Shown here: positions 33,541 to 44,520 of the stretch, one piece after another
How the letters are laid out: the number at the start of each line of letters is the position of its first letter
Position numbering within the stretch: position 1 is the stretch's first letter
Origin: Hemerocallis citrina
Lineage: Eukaryota > Streptophyta > Magnoliopsida > Asparagales > Asphodelaceae
DNA: 64,000 nucleotides
NCBI GenBank assembly: GCA_017893485.1
Contig: CM030365.1
Location: 29,596,289 to 29,660,288, forward strand
Direction: 5' to 3'
Translations under genes and position numbers: made by a program
Notes under the pieces: generated by a model
The model's input: only the letters and a program-made list of their open reading frames with translations
The model's database searches: none
What the model was told of the DNA's origin: nothing

Positions 33541-34204
33541 GTATGCAATCTTTGTGAAAGAGTCGGGCACAAGAAATCAGTCTATCCACGACTACAAGGG
33601 ACAAGAACTGCACCAGCATCAGGGTTCAAGAACCAAGGTCAGAGCAGAAGACTCAGAAAACGGAGGGCAAACTTGGAGGCACCAAGACAGGAAGTTGTTC
33701 CTATGTGGTGAGCATGGTCATCTCAAGAACCAGTGTCCAAAGAAGGACACTCAGATAGATACCCATACATGTTACAAATGTGGGAGGATTGTTCATATCC
33801 GACCAGATTGTCCCCAGCTTCACAGGAGGGACGGCAGATCAACCCCGAAGATGAACAATAAAGGAAAGGAGCATGTTCACCAAGGGTAGAGTTCGAACTT
33901 ACTCCCAGCAAGCTGTAAAAGGCAGGAGTGCTAGTACCAATATGTGCATATGGGACCGCAACTAAGTTAAAAATTGTATTTTTGAAATTTATTTTGGACT
34001 AAGAGGTAATGTATGATGAAACACTCTCGTAACCAGTTGGATTTATATATATATGGAATCCATGCAACTATTTTGTTCAAACTTAGTTCGTCATATTCTT
34101 TTGTCCGAATTATTTTTCAAGAGTTGAGATATGTGCAGGAGGAAACTCTAGATTTGGTTTATTTGAATACACCATCTGGAGCATCAGCTTTGAGCAAAAT
34201 ATAG
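33536..34204 (+). pseudogene. Element D gag end and protease remnant
   Basis: Three zinc-knuckle relics occur in order: CNLCERVGHKKS (last C lost), CGEHGHLKNQC (first C lost with the frame change) and CYKCGRIVHIRPDC (G to V before H). They are followed by GKEHVHQG. Next, HATILFKLSSSYSFV aligns with the LFDTGSSHSF protease site, but the DTG triad is gone. DLVYLNTPSGASAL matches the SVATPSGEEL region. No active enzyme can come from this. Confidence 0.7.
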
Positions 34205-34950
34205 GAGAGAATTCCAGAAGTCTGAAGTAATGATCGCATGTCCTATTCTAAGGAGGGAGTGGCTACTGAACTGCAAAGGATCGAGATAAGTGAAGGATTG
34301 ACCTCAGCCAATGACCGTGAAGGAAGCAAGAAGCTAGATGATGAGATCAAGCAAGCTAGTATTGGAGTGATTACTCAAGTTTAGAGCTCAGTTTTGGCAC
34401 GATGGGAGCTGCAACCGAGTCCAAGTGAGCAAGTCAGACGGCTTAGGCAGGAAACGCAGGGATTGAAGCACTGAAGCGGCAGAGTTCTCCAAGATCAACT
34501 TATGATTAAGCAGCCACTAAGAACACGCGAAGGAGAAAATCTTGCTCAGAGAGAGGGCAATCATGTTAACAATTCAGCAAGGTCACCAAGAGGAGCTGCT
34601 CAGGAGCTGAAGTGGCAATGTGTGACTTTGTCCTTTCTAAGGTGGGAGTGGTCACCAACCAACAGGAGTCGTAATCAAGAAGTAAATCAACATCACTTGT
34701 AGACAAGCATAGAGCAAGGTAATGCAGCCACTGCCTACTCCAGAGCAGGAGCAGAGGAATGTCAGAATCAAATTCATGGTGGGTCTATCCAGAAGGCTGA
34801 AGGACAACAGTTCAACTTGGTAGAAGACTAGTTTTTCGAGAATATCACTCGAGGAATTGGAGATATAGTTCAGGAAAATGTCTCGTGAACCATTGATGTT
34901 TGTGTTTGTTTTCCTCTCCACTAGCAGTGTTCTGAGGACAGAACGATTCT
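34205..34950 (+). other. Element D degenerate pol scraps
   Basis: TCTAAGGAGGGAGTGGCTACTGA resembles the SKEGVATD stretch just after RT in C (44526 on). About 110 bp later DDEIKQASIGVITQV resembles the DEKIRQAGIEVVAQ stretch before the integrase zinc finger of C (45190-45235). RT, most of RNase H and the integrase core are missing, which points to internal deletions joining distant sites. The rest, to the purine tract, has no recognisable motif. Confidence 0.55.
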
Positions 34951-34963
34951 AAGGAGGGAGTAA
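34951..34963 (+). other. Polypurine tract of element D
   Basis: AAGGAGGGAGTAA directly before the 3' LTR start TGTAATACCCC. Element C has the same string at 46754-46766. Confidence 0.82.
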
Positions 34964-35276
34964 TGTAATACCCCGCAAAATAGCATATTGCTATTTTGCA
35001 TCGTAATCTGTGCGCAATTGAGAATTGCACGCGATTATGTATTTTCTGATAACAATTGTTTTTAATTGAGAAATATCAGATATATTGTCTACTTTATTTT
35101 ATAATTTTGAAGGGTTATTACGAGGTATTTTTAATGTATTTTGTATTGATTGGTATTATTAAAGTAGAGATTTGAGGCTTATTTGAAATATATTTGAGAC
35201 TAGGGGGCTTATATGAAATATTCCCTTACATTAATTATCTATTTATTTATTTATTTATTTATTTCCTTATTTACAA

Positions 35277-35462
35277 ACCCCCCCCACCTTTTCCTTCTTC
35301 CTTCTCCTTCTTTTCCTTCTCCCGTTTCTTTCCCAGCCGAAAGAACCCCCCCCCCCTCCTTCTCCTTCTTCTTTCTCCCGTTCCCTTCCCAGTCGAAAGG
35401 AAAGAAAGCCCCCCCTTCTCCTTCCTTCTCCTTCTTTCTTTCTTCCCGTCCTGTTTCTTTCC
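35277..35462 (+). promoter_or_regulatory. Polypyrimidine leader, LTR D 3'
   Basis: Counterpart of 27937-28140, with a longer C run (CCCCCCCCCC near 35346) and one deleted block. Frames on both strands are low-complexity artefacts. Confidence 0.5.
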
Positions 35463-35585
35463 AGACCCAAAAAGAACCCAAACCGAAACCCATTCGGCGA
35501 ATCTTCCGCACCCCAAATCCACTTTTTTTCTCCGTGGATTTCAAATTAAATTAAGGGTTAGACTAATTGAAGAGTTCTCTACGTC

Positions 35586-35590
35586 GTGGT
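35586..35590. repeat. Left TSD of E (GTGGT)
   Basis: GTGGT before TGTAACGCCCC; repeated at 36854-36858. The 5' LTR of D has a single ATCGTGGTAGCC at the same place (28258-28269), so the empty site is visible in this window. Confidence 0.93.
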
Positions 35591-36021
35591 TGTAACGCCC
35601 CGCCCCAATACTCAGACAATTTTACTATTTTTATAAGACAAATTAGATACTATGTAGTACAACAGCCCACCACAGGCTGCCACTCAAAAGGTGGTTAACC
35701 AATTAGGTGACTCTTGATCATAGGCATTTGTATTTATACTCAAATTATTTTTTGTATATTTTCAATATGGGATTATTATTCCCAAATTTTCCTTTACAAA
35801 TCCAGTGTACTCATGTACACTCATTTACAAGTCAGTATACTTCTGACTTCTTCCAAACAAACCGGGCCCCACAATCACAATCCCCTTCCACGTCATCGTG
35901 AGGGGGAAACAAATCTCAACAAATCCAACAGCATACAACCCGTGGGCCCCTTTCTCTTTTTCAATAACCGGGATTTGTATAAATTCCCCTATAGAAATTT
36001 CTATAGGACTACCCCCAATTT

Positions 36022-36059
<38 letters not shown>

Positions 36060-36079
36060 CAGAAATACGGGGTATTACA
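35591..36079 (-). repeat. E left LTR
   Basis: 489 bp from TGTAACGCCCC to GGGGTATTACA, with a TA run of about 30 bp near 36027-36057. It differs from the right LTR at scattered sites and in TA length. Confidence 0.92.
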
Positions 36080-36171
36080 TACACCCCACCTTAGAAATCA
36101 GCATCCTCGCTGAGTACGGGGCACACAACTAGTGTAGGATCTGCCTTTCTAGTCGATGTGGTGTCGTCCTC

Positions 36172-36337
36172 GATCCCAGAGATCAATCACTCTCAACACC
36201 GCAGATCGGATACCCGGCTATCAATCACTCTCAACACCGCAAATCATACCCGATCCCGGAGATCAGTGACTCTCAATACCGCAGAATATACCCGACCCCG
36301 GAGATCAATGACTCTCAACACCACGGATCATACTGAG
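36172..36337. repeat. E internal tandem repeats
   Basis: Four imperfect units of about 36-45 bp share GATCCCGGAGATCAATGACTCTCAACACCGCAG-like content (core CCGGAGATCA, then CTCTCAACACCGC). They fill over half of the internal region. The core resembles the TTCCGGAGATCAAT...CACACC unit in LTR B. Confidence 0.82.
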
Positions 36338-36367
36338 GCCCTCTTCCACACCCGGTGTCGAAAGTCG

Positions 36368-36379
36368 GCTCTGATACCA
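36368..36379 (-). other. PBS of element E, tRNA-iMet type
   Basis: Minus strand TGGTATCAGAGC, continuing CGA, two bases from the right LTR. Confidence 0.92.
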
Positions 36380-36381
36380 TT

Positions 36382-36853
36382 TGTAACGCCCCGCCCCAAT
36401 ACTCAGACAATTTTAATATTTTTAGAAGACAAATTAGATACTATGTAGTACAACTGCCCACCACAGGCTGCCTCTCAAAAGGTGGTTAACCAATTAGGTG
36501 ACTCTTGATCATAGGCATTTGTATTTATACTCAAATTATTTTTTGTATATTTCCAATATGGGATTATTATTCCCAAATTTTCCTTTACAAATCTAGTGTA
36601 CTCATGTACACTCATTTACAAGTCAATATACTTCTGACTTCTTCCAAACAAACTGGGCCCCATAATCACAATCCCCTTCCACGTCATCGTGAGGGGGAAA
36701 CAAATCTCAACAAATCCAACAGCATACAACCTGTAGGCCCCTTTCTCTTTTTCAATAACTGGGATTTGTATAAATCCCCCTATAGAAATATTCTATAGGA
36801 CTACCCCCAAATTCTTTATATATATATATATTTCAGAAATACGGGGTATTACA
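36382..36853 (-). repeat. E right LTR
   Basis: 472 bp, with the same ends as the left LTR. Its TA run is about 14 bp, which explains most of the length difference. Confidence 0.92.
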
Positions 36854-36858
36854 GTGGT
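36854..36858. repeat. Right TSD of E (GTGGT)
   Basis: Matches 35586-35590. Confidence 0.93.
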
Positions 36859-38708
36859 AGCCTCGGATTTTCGAAAGGATTTCGGGAAGGTGAACCCCAA
36901 ATTATTTTATTGTATAAAATTGAATGTGGTTAATTTCTTTTGAGTAGGAGTATTATGGTAGGAAGATTAGGAGATGTTGGAAATGGTAGAGGCGAGAAAT
37001 TAGCAAGTTGTTAGAGAATTTGTAAGTTGTTAACAAATTAGGATATTGGGTTTGTAAAAGAGAACTATATGTGTATGAATTATTTCTCGTATAGTAGTGA
37101 AAAGTATAGTTGGGCTACTAAAAAATTTAGGAGTGGTTCTACTAATTATTGGAGATAAAAATTCCATAGGCATTAGATTATTACGTGCATCGCACATGTG
37201 TATCCCAGGCGTTCAATAAACGCTTGTGTCATATTTGGAATAATGTTATTAACTTTTGAGATTGGTTTGGATGATTTAAGTTTTAATTGCTTTGAAATTT
37301 GATGATAGGATATATTAGCGATTCTGGATGCGGGATGGCATGGTGGCGGCTTCAAATCTTCGCGCAAAATATGTGAGTATGAATTTATTTACGTATTTTT
37401 GTTTTTTAAGAAAAATTTTATAATGACCTGAATGGTTGGTATGAATTATAGATGAGGCATATTGGGATAATGTGTATTGGTATAAATTATGGATAATGGA
37501 TTAGTTATGTATATGGGGATGAGTTACACTGATATAATAATATCGAAATATGTGAGTATGATCTCTTTTGTTTTATGTACGTGGTGTGTTGTTGGGTTGT
37601 TGTTTCTCTTCTATGTATGTTGTCCTAAAACAACTTGGACAAGTCCTAAGATTACGAATGATGCCATGGATAAAATAAAGGATCACCTAAGAAAGTGAAT
37701 GCTAGAACTTTAATATGAACATAAAGATCGAATCTTGGATTGTTGTAGGATTGAGGCTCGTGCTATATACCATGCTTAGGTAGTAGTAAGAACCCATTCA
37801 TGCCTATGTGACATCCTATTAACCTATCATGCTTAAGTTTTATGAACCCATTTATGCTTGTGAACCCATGAAACAACATCATGCTTGAATTGTAGTCAAT
37901 GTTCCTATCCATGCTTAAGGTTGTAATAGACATCCATGCTTAGAGTGTAGTTGTTACTCATGCTTGAATGGTAGTAAATGCTCATGTTTAAGTTGTAGTA
38001 AATATCCAGGCTAAAGTGAGTAGGTATTCATATTAAGTTGTAGTAACATACATGCTTAAGATTGTTGTGAGTACATGCTTAAGTTGTATTCATGCTTAAG
38101 AGTGTTGTAGGTTGATGTTTAAGTTATATACCATGCTTAAAGCCATTGTAGATTCGTGCTTAAGTAATAGAAAAGAATCATGTTGTTGTAGTTGTGGTGT
38201 TAACTATCGCATTTTAGTCGTAGTATTAATAAGGAACTATCGCGTTATAGTTGTAGTGTAGTAGAGAACTATCATGTTGTGGTGGTAGCGTTAGTGAAGA
38301 ACCATCGTGTTATAGTTGCAATACTCGAGTTGCATAGTAGTTCTAGATTCAAAGGAACCACACTTGAATTGTATTATGATTGTAGTGGAGGATTAAAAAG
38401 AACCCATGTGTAACGCCCCGAACTTCCTCTATGGAGAATTCGAGACACGAGGCCAGGACCTTTACATTCAATTAGTCACAATACACAGAAAAATAGGAAA
38501 ATTTTAGAACTGTTCACTAATACTATATTACAGTCGAGTGTTTTTCCTTGATTCAATAAATTACATCAGAGTATGAAAATGATAAAACATCAGGCTCTTC
38601 AATTGTAGACCATGCCTTGAATAGGGTTCTTCCGGTCTGGTGATCCTGTATCCACGACTGCAATCCAATACCTGTACTTTTACGATATAGTACCTATTGA
38701 AGTGGAGA

Positions 38709-38726
38709 CGTCAGTATTCACTGACG
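38709..38726 (-). other. Stem-loop in F
   Basis: CGTCAGT, loop ATTC, ACTGACG, about 300 bp from the LTR 3' tip. Same stem as in C, with a different loop. Confidence 0.55.
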
Positions 38727-38894
38727 CATAAAGGCGGATGACTTAGCAGCGAATCTCTAAAACAACATATAAAAGCATGGTCAAATATGTCGGTATAGTT
38801 TAAGTGTTCGTGAGTGCTATGACTTAGAATCTAATGCAATATTAACTAAGGCTAAGATGCTCCTATTCTAATGCAAGCGAGAATCTGGAATCGT

Positions 38895-38957
38895 ATGCAT
38901 CCCATAACTACATACGTCCATATCAAGCCGTTCTCCATATTTAGGGATTTGAACCCA
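38895..38957 (-). other. Shared LTR module, F
   Basis: In the minus sense GGGTTCAAATCCC (about 38945-38957), about 29 bp, then CGTATGTAGTTATGGGATGCAT ending at 38895, then ATTCCAGATTCTCGCTTGCATTAG. Confidence 0.7.
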
Positions 38958-39699
38958 CGTTATGAATTCTACTTTTGTACCCATTCTGTTCCTGTCATAA
39001 TACTACATGACTGGTGACTATTGCTCGGCGTACCGGACCACACTCAAAAGCCAACACGAACTACAAGGTACTTGTCAACCTTCTTCCGTGCCCTCAACTA
39101 GTCATGAGTAGACATAGAACCTGCCAGGATCGTAGGGTCTATTTCCCTATGGAAACCCTCTCGTTCTTATCATGGTCTATTCAGGAATTAACAATCAAGA
39201 TACGGAACCCGTGCCCCCAACTTGTCATGGAAAAGCACCGCCCGTATCCCTTTGACAGGGGAATACATCCCAATAACACCACCTAATGTCAGCCTATAGG
39301 AGAGGTTGGAGTATAAGGTATCATCCCCAACACCAACTCTCTCCCTTTTGCAATTTATAGATAAAAATGGTTAAGTAACAAGTTACTACCCTAACGATGT
39401 CACTAACCCTAACAAACCAAATGGGGCCGTACGAGCTACAAGATACTCTCAACCTAGAGTCGTACTCTCAACTCATCATGAGAAGGCACCATATGGGTCA
39501 AACAAGTGAGATACGCAACTCATGCTTCCAACTTGTCATGGAAAAGCACCGTACGTGTCCCTCTTCTAGAGAGTGTGACAATTTGTCGACACAATTAACC
39601 AAGTCTTAAACTAGACTTCACACGATCTCCTCGGATCCACTTATAGCCTACTTATTTAAGACAATACCTGCATACGAGCCCAATGAGCTTCGTATGGGA

Positions 39700-40690
39700 C
39701 CAACGGCCACATACGGGCCATGCGGGCCGCGTATGAGACAACAACATAAAAACAAATACTTATCCTAAGCATGGGTTTCTACATACAACACAATGTTCGC
39801 TAGAATATTACACAGGCATGGGTGGGTTCATTTCAACATAGAACAATAAAGCTCAAGCATGATGGGTTCTTTACTAGAACCGTTAGCAACTTAACCATGA
39901 TGTTCGACTACAACTTAAACAAGGTACATAAACTCAAGCATGGTCCCTTACTACCAACTCAAGTATGATGGGTTTGACTAGAAGTCACATAAGCATGAAT
40001 GGGTTCTTTAGTACAACACAAGCATGGTAGGTTTGCTAGAATATCACATAGGCATGAATGAGTTCTTTACACAACTCAAGCATGGTAGGTTTGCTAGAAT
40101 GTCACATAGGCATGAATGGGTTCTTTAGTTCAACTCAAGCATGATAGGTTTTGCTAGAATTTCATACAAGCATGAATGGGTTCTTTAGTACAACACAAGC
40201 ATGATAGGTTTTCTAGAAGTCACATAATACAAGCATGGTAGGTTTGCTAGAATGTCACATAGGCATGAATGGGTTCTTTAGTTCAACGCAAGCATGATAG
40301 GTTTTACTAGAATGTCATACAAGCATGAATGGGTTCTTTAGTACAACACAAGCATGATAGGTTTTCTAGAAGTCACATAATACGAATGGGTTCTCTTTTG
40401 ACATAGAACAACAACTAACTCAAGCATGATCTACTACAACTCAAGCATGGTGTTCTACTACTAACTCAAGCATGGTAGTTCTACTAGAATGTCACATAGG
40501 CATGAATGGGTTCTTACACAACACAAGCATGGTAAGTTTGCTAGAATATCATATAGGCATGAATGGGTTCTTACACAACTCAAGCATGGTAAGTTTACTA
40601 GAATATCACATAGGCACGAATGGGTTCTTTACACAACTCAAGCATGGTAAGTTTGCTAGAATATCACATAGGCATGAGTGGGTTCTTACA
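39700..40690. repeat. Degenerate AAGCATG repeat block, F
   Basis: Many units of about 55-62 bp of the type CAAGCATGGTAGGTTTGCTAG, AATGTCACATAGGCATGAATGGGTTCTTTA, with variable length and order. It is the expanded reverse complement of the D LTR repeat (AAGAACCCATTCATGCCTATGTGACAT). Confidence 0.8.
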
Positions 40691-40694
40691 CACT

Positions 40695-41160
40695 CAAGCA
40701 TGGATTCTTACTACATCACAAGCATAGGTTCCTCTTCTACAACTCAAGCATGGATTCCCACTACATCACAAGCATGGGTTCTTTTTCTACAACTCAAGCA
40801 TGGATTTCCACTACATCACAAGCATGGGTGCTTTTTCTACAACTCAAGCATGGATTCCTACTACAACATAAGCATGGGTTCTTTTTCTACAACTCAAGCA
40901 TGGATTCCTACTACATCACAAGCATGGGTTCTTTTTCTACAACTCAAGCATGGATTCCCACTACATAACAAGCATGGGTTCTTTTTCTACAACTCAAGCA
41001 TGGATTCCTACTACAACACAAGCATGGGTTGTTTTTCTACAACTCAAGCATGGATTCCTACTACATCACAAGCATGGGTTCTTTTTTCTAGAACTCAAGC
41101 ATGGATTCCTACTACATCACAAGCATGGGTTCTTTTTCTACAACTCAAGCATGGATTCTT
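40695..41160. repeat. 50-bp tandem array, F
   Basis: Ten copies of a 50-bp unit occur with TGGATTC starts at 40701, 40751, 40801, 40851, 40901, 40951, 41001, 41051, 41102 and 41152. Each unit has two half-repeats beginning CAAGCATGG, one with ATTCCTACTACATCA and one with GTTCTTTTTCTACAACT. The near-perfect units suggest recent expansion by replication slippage or unequal exchange. Confidence 0.93.
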
Positions 41161-43139
41161 AAAATAAGCTACAATCTAAGCTTACTGACATATTACAAGA
41201 ACTACTTATTTTAGGGATTACTAGTCCCATTTATTACAAGGAATTAGTTTTACCAAATTACAAGTTCCTACATAAATAATAATCAACTCTTATAGAGTTA
41301 CAAAATAAACTTACTTTCCTTCAATCCTACAATTCCTACATCAAGAAAACTTACTTTTTTATGAACAAAAGTTAGTAAGGACATGATCTTTATTAGGTTG
41401 GGAAACAACATACAACAAAAATACTATCTTTTAATTAGCATGTAAAGTACTACAACCCCCAAAATGGTTATGTAACCATTCTCACCTTACTAACTTATAT
41501 GCAAATAGTAATTAGTCCAAGTTGTTTAATTTGTGTTTAACAAGGTAACTAAAGAAACAAACATAAACATAACAAGTTCAAAGTCTCATCTTTATGGGTT
41601 CTTTGTGAGTTCCATTCTTCCAGCTTTCCTTATATGAAATCCCTTTTTATAAACAACCATTCTTATGCTTATTTCTTTAGTCCAAGTTGTCAAATTTAAC
41701 CATAATAACAACAATAATAGTAGCAAGGCTAAAGATCCAATCTTTATGTGTTTTAAATTAATTTCCTCAATTCAAACTTTCTATGGGATCCTTGTGATCC
41801 AAATCACTACTTTCAAGATGAATTGCGAGTGTGATAGTTGAAGTATATATTGAGTGTGAAAGTAATGTATTGTGGGACGTGATGATATATGTTGTAAGAA
41901 ATGAATGAATGCGATATTGTGTGATCCGAGATTGAGAAAGAATATAAGTCGTGAGTCTGTAAATGCAAATGAATGGTAAATGAGGTGCAGTTTATGTGGA
42001 AGTAGAGTTATTGTGATTGTAAAGCCTTATGGGAAAGTAAAGTTATAGGAATATTTGTATAAGGCATAAAGCGATGGGCATTAAGCATTTGTGAGTTAAG
42101 CGACTAATTTGTGAATGAGTTTCCAAACAAAAGATAAGTATGTCATGAGCGAGTGTGGATATACATACAGGTGATGAGTCGGAGAGTATTTGATGTGAAA
42201 TCCATTTAGGATGTTTACATATTCAGATTTCAGGTAAAAATTAATTATCTTGGTATTTGTAAGTTCGTTCTGTTTTTACTTATAAAGTTTAATTTATTTG
42301 CTTAATTAGTAAATTATACTCACACCAGAAATGGCTAACCCCTTAGTATTTGGGTTTAGGGAGTCCATGGACTATCCTAGGTCCCCTACTGTTACAGGTT
42401 CTCAGCAGTGCAGAGGTGAGGTATAGACTCATGGTTCTGTGGAGTGGAGCTTCATTTTACAATTCGTTGTTTAAGGTTTAATTATGTGAATAGTGAAATT
42501 TATGATTTAAATTGTATTTTTGATGTATAAGTATATGGATGATGATGATGAGTATAGTGTGGAGTGGCATGATATGTTTTTGACCCGTACCCATCTCATT
42601 GTGGACTACCGGGCCCCGTGGTATGTTTTTATAAGTTATTTTCTAAAAACTTTACTACGTTTTCAAAGGAAATTATGGTTTCTAATTGATAATTGATATC
42701 CTGTTATGAGTTTGGCCCCCAGAGCATGATATTTATATTGCCTGTGTGATTCTGCTCATTTTGGCCTGGGGAGCCCATGATATTATTGTCTGTGATGTGA
42801 GCTACGGAATTTAGAGAAGAATTCTGTAAGCTTTTTGTGTTTCGGGATAGAAATTTTAGGGGAAACTCTGCCGAAAATTTCTTGGAAATATAAGTATCTT
42901 AGTTTATGTTTAAAGCGATATAGAAATTGAAAGAATTGATTTTGTAGTCAAAAAGAAAAAAAAGGTGCATGCATTACAGTTTGATATGACAAATTGATAT
43001 TTGTAATTATTGTGTAATAACTCTAATGGCAATAAAAGTGTTTAAAATTTCGTGTTATTTACTGTGTTGAGATGCATTTGAAGGCAAAGATTCTGGCATG
43101 TGTCACGGTTTTCCAGTTACCAGAAATCGGGGCGTTACA

Positions 43140-43144
43140 TTTCT
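43140..43144. repeat. Right TSD of element D (TTTCT)
   Basis: Matches 27616-27620. Confidence 0.88.
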
Positions 43145-43316
43145 AGCGCGGTCTAGAAGGGCATATTAGGCCGAATTGTCCCCAAAATTCATGGAACATA
43201 AACAGGGCATGGTCGGGAGCAACCGACAAAGGAAAAAAGCCTATGCATCAAGGAAGGGTGTTCGCTTTGACCAAGAAGGATACTGAAGAAGATGAAGGGG
43301 TAATCACTGGTATGTA
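43145..43316 (+). pseudogene. Element C gag end (second zinc knuckle)
   Basis: It resumes gag after D. GLEGHIRPNCPQ is the end of the second zinc knuckle, with its first cysteines lost at the junction. KGKKPMHQGRVFALTKKDTEED follows and ends in ITGM-stop. In B gag the same RIFALTKED string ends the protein, so D split C between its two knuckles. Confidence 0.8.
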
Positions 43317-43389
43317 AGGAAATGATGTAATGAAGTTATAAGTTGTATTTTGGGCTTTTTGTGCGAAGTTGATGAAGGATGAAGTTTTG

Positions 43390-43680
43390 TAATAGGACAT
43401 ATATATATAAATGAAATTTTGGCTACAGTCTTGTTCGATAATGGATCGACTCATTCTTTTGTGTCAATCTTTTTCAAGAAAATTAAGATGCACACAAGAG
43501 GCAATTCTTGATTTAGCCTTTCTGGTGGCTACACCATCAGGGGCAACCCTTACTACAGATCGGTGTTATAGGGATGTAAACTCCAGATTAACGGAGAAAC
43601 CTTAAGTATCGATCTGTTAGAATTGGGTTTTGCCGGAACAGATGCCATTATTGGTATGATTTGGATGTTGAAGCACAAGG
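43390..43680 (+). pseudogene. Element C protease remnant
   Basis: ATVLFDNGSTHSFVS is the protease site with N replacing the catalytic T of DTG. A frame change after FKKI leads to TPSGATLTT, then SIDLLELGF and [19 protein letters not shown] (the distal ILG.DW motif, D lost). The segment is not functional. It overlaps the start of the RT segment. Confidence 0.75.
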
Positions 43681-44520
43681 CAAGCATCGACTGCAAGGAG
43701 ATGGATTAGTCATCACAGCTGAAGGAGTGGAACTTGTATTCCATGGGGAGAAGAGGTCGAGAGCAACGATCATTGCAGCTACTAGTGAAGTACGGGTACC
43801 TGAAGAGGTGACCAAGATACCAATGGTGAGAAATTTTCCACTCGTATTGTTGGAGGATTTACCTAGACTTCCCCCACACCGGGATGTCAAGTTTAGCATC
43901 ACAGTTCAGCCAGGTAGTGCTCCAGTATGCAAGGCACCCTATAGAATGGCGCCAGTAGAGCAGAATGAAGTCAAAAAGCAGATTGAGGAATTCTTGCAGA
44001 AGGGATTTATCAGACTAAGTGCATTAGCATGGGGAGTACCAATATTGCTTGTTAAGAAGAAGGACGGATCAGCCAGGATGTGTATAGATTATCGGGAATT
44101 GAATAAGGTCACTATTCGGAACAAGTACCCAATTTCCAAGACAGACGATTTGTTCGATAAGCTTCAGGGAGCAGTAGTATTTTTCAAGATTGATCTGCGG
44201 TCTGGATATCATCAAGCGCGAGTCAAGGAGGAGGATGTACCTACGACAGCCTTTCGGACTCGGTATGGACACTATGAATTCTTGGTAATGCCATTTGGAG
44301 TGACTAACGCTCCAGCAATGTTTATGGACTTGATGAACAGAATTCTATGTCCATTTATTGACTCTTTTGTTGTGGTCCTCATCGATGACATTTTGGTGTA
44401 CTCAAGAATGGAAGAGGATCATGCTGAACATCTGACAACAGTCCTGAGCAAGCTACAAGAGCATCTGTTATACGCCAAATTGTCCAAATGTGAGTTCTGG
44501 AAATTAGATGTTGCATTTCT
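43681..44520 (+). pseudogene. Element C reverse transcriptase
   Basis: The open frame of 287 codons (from 43661) begins in the protease-RT linker. It continues with [62 protein letters not shown] and [11 protein letters not shown] (D178), then [13 protein letters not shown] and LIDDILVYS (D242, D243). All three catalytic aspartates are present. It is the longest intact RT here. The frame breaks at VAFL, where the GH of the usual FLGH and a few bases are missing. Confidence 0.92.

Larger units (their letters stand above)
35591..36853 (-). mobile_element. Element E: TRIM-like mini LTR retrotransposon
   Basis: A complete 1263-bp element with two LTRs (35591-36079, 489 bp; 36382-36853, 472 bp), a 302-bp internal region, an iMet PBS on the minus strand (36368-36379) and a purine tract next to the left LTR (minus strand AAGGTGGGGTGTA). 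There is no coding capacity. The size and plan fit terminal-repeat retrotransposons in miniature. The LTR tips (TGTAATACCCCG...GGGGCGTTACA in the minus sense) equal those of the large D and C families, so they may share the integration machinery. Confidence 0.9.
38409..41811 (-). mobile_element. Element F: partial inverted LTR of a D-like family
   Basis: It starts with a full LTR tip (TGTAACGCCCCG) inside the D 3' LTR. The reverse complement matches D LTR landmarks in order: the stem-loop, the shared module (38895-38957), GTATGAGACAACAAC of the 39-bp repeat, the CATGCTTAAG repeats and GATCCAATCTTTATG (D 29123). The other LTR tip is missing, and so is the D segment 29811-31683. One deletion spanning the F end and adjacent D sequence would explain both. 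No coding region. Confidence 0.75.
27621..43139 (+). mobile_element. Element D: non-autonomous element with giant LTRs
   Basis: It has a perfect 5-bp TSD (TTTCT), a 5' LTR (27621-33012), an iMet PBS (33016-33026), 1.95 kb of degenerate internal sequence, a polypurine tract (34951-34963) and a 3' LTR (34964-43139) enlarged by E and F. The internal region keeps a leader frame, zinc knuckles, a protease remnant and short scraps around the RT/RNase H and integrase start, but no RT or integrase core. It resembles a large non-autonomous derivative (LARD-like) mobilised in trans by a Tekay-type relative such as C, whose PPT context (CGATTCTAAGGAGGGAGTAA) is the same. Confidence 0.88.
34964..43139 (+). 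repeat. Element D 3' LTR with two insertions
   Basis: It starts TGTAATACCCCGC and ends GGGGCGTTACA. The LTR is interrupted by E (35591-36853) and by F (38409-41811). At F, the block matching 29811-31683 of the 5' LTR is missing. The TTTATTTATTTATTTATTT run near 35236 is longer than in the 5' LTR. After F, alignment resumes at TTCAAGATGAATTGCGAGTG. Confidence 0.9.

Noticed and set aside
40695..41160. Possible CRISPR array
   Set aside because: Whole 50-bp units repeat without unique spacers, no cas genes, and the host is a eukaryote.
40472..41167. 231-codon frame on the plus strand
   Set aside because: It is the translation of the 50-bp tandem array. All three frames stay open because the unit lacks stops. 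No start context or domain.
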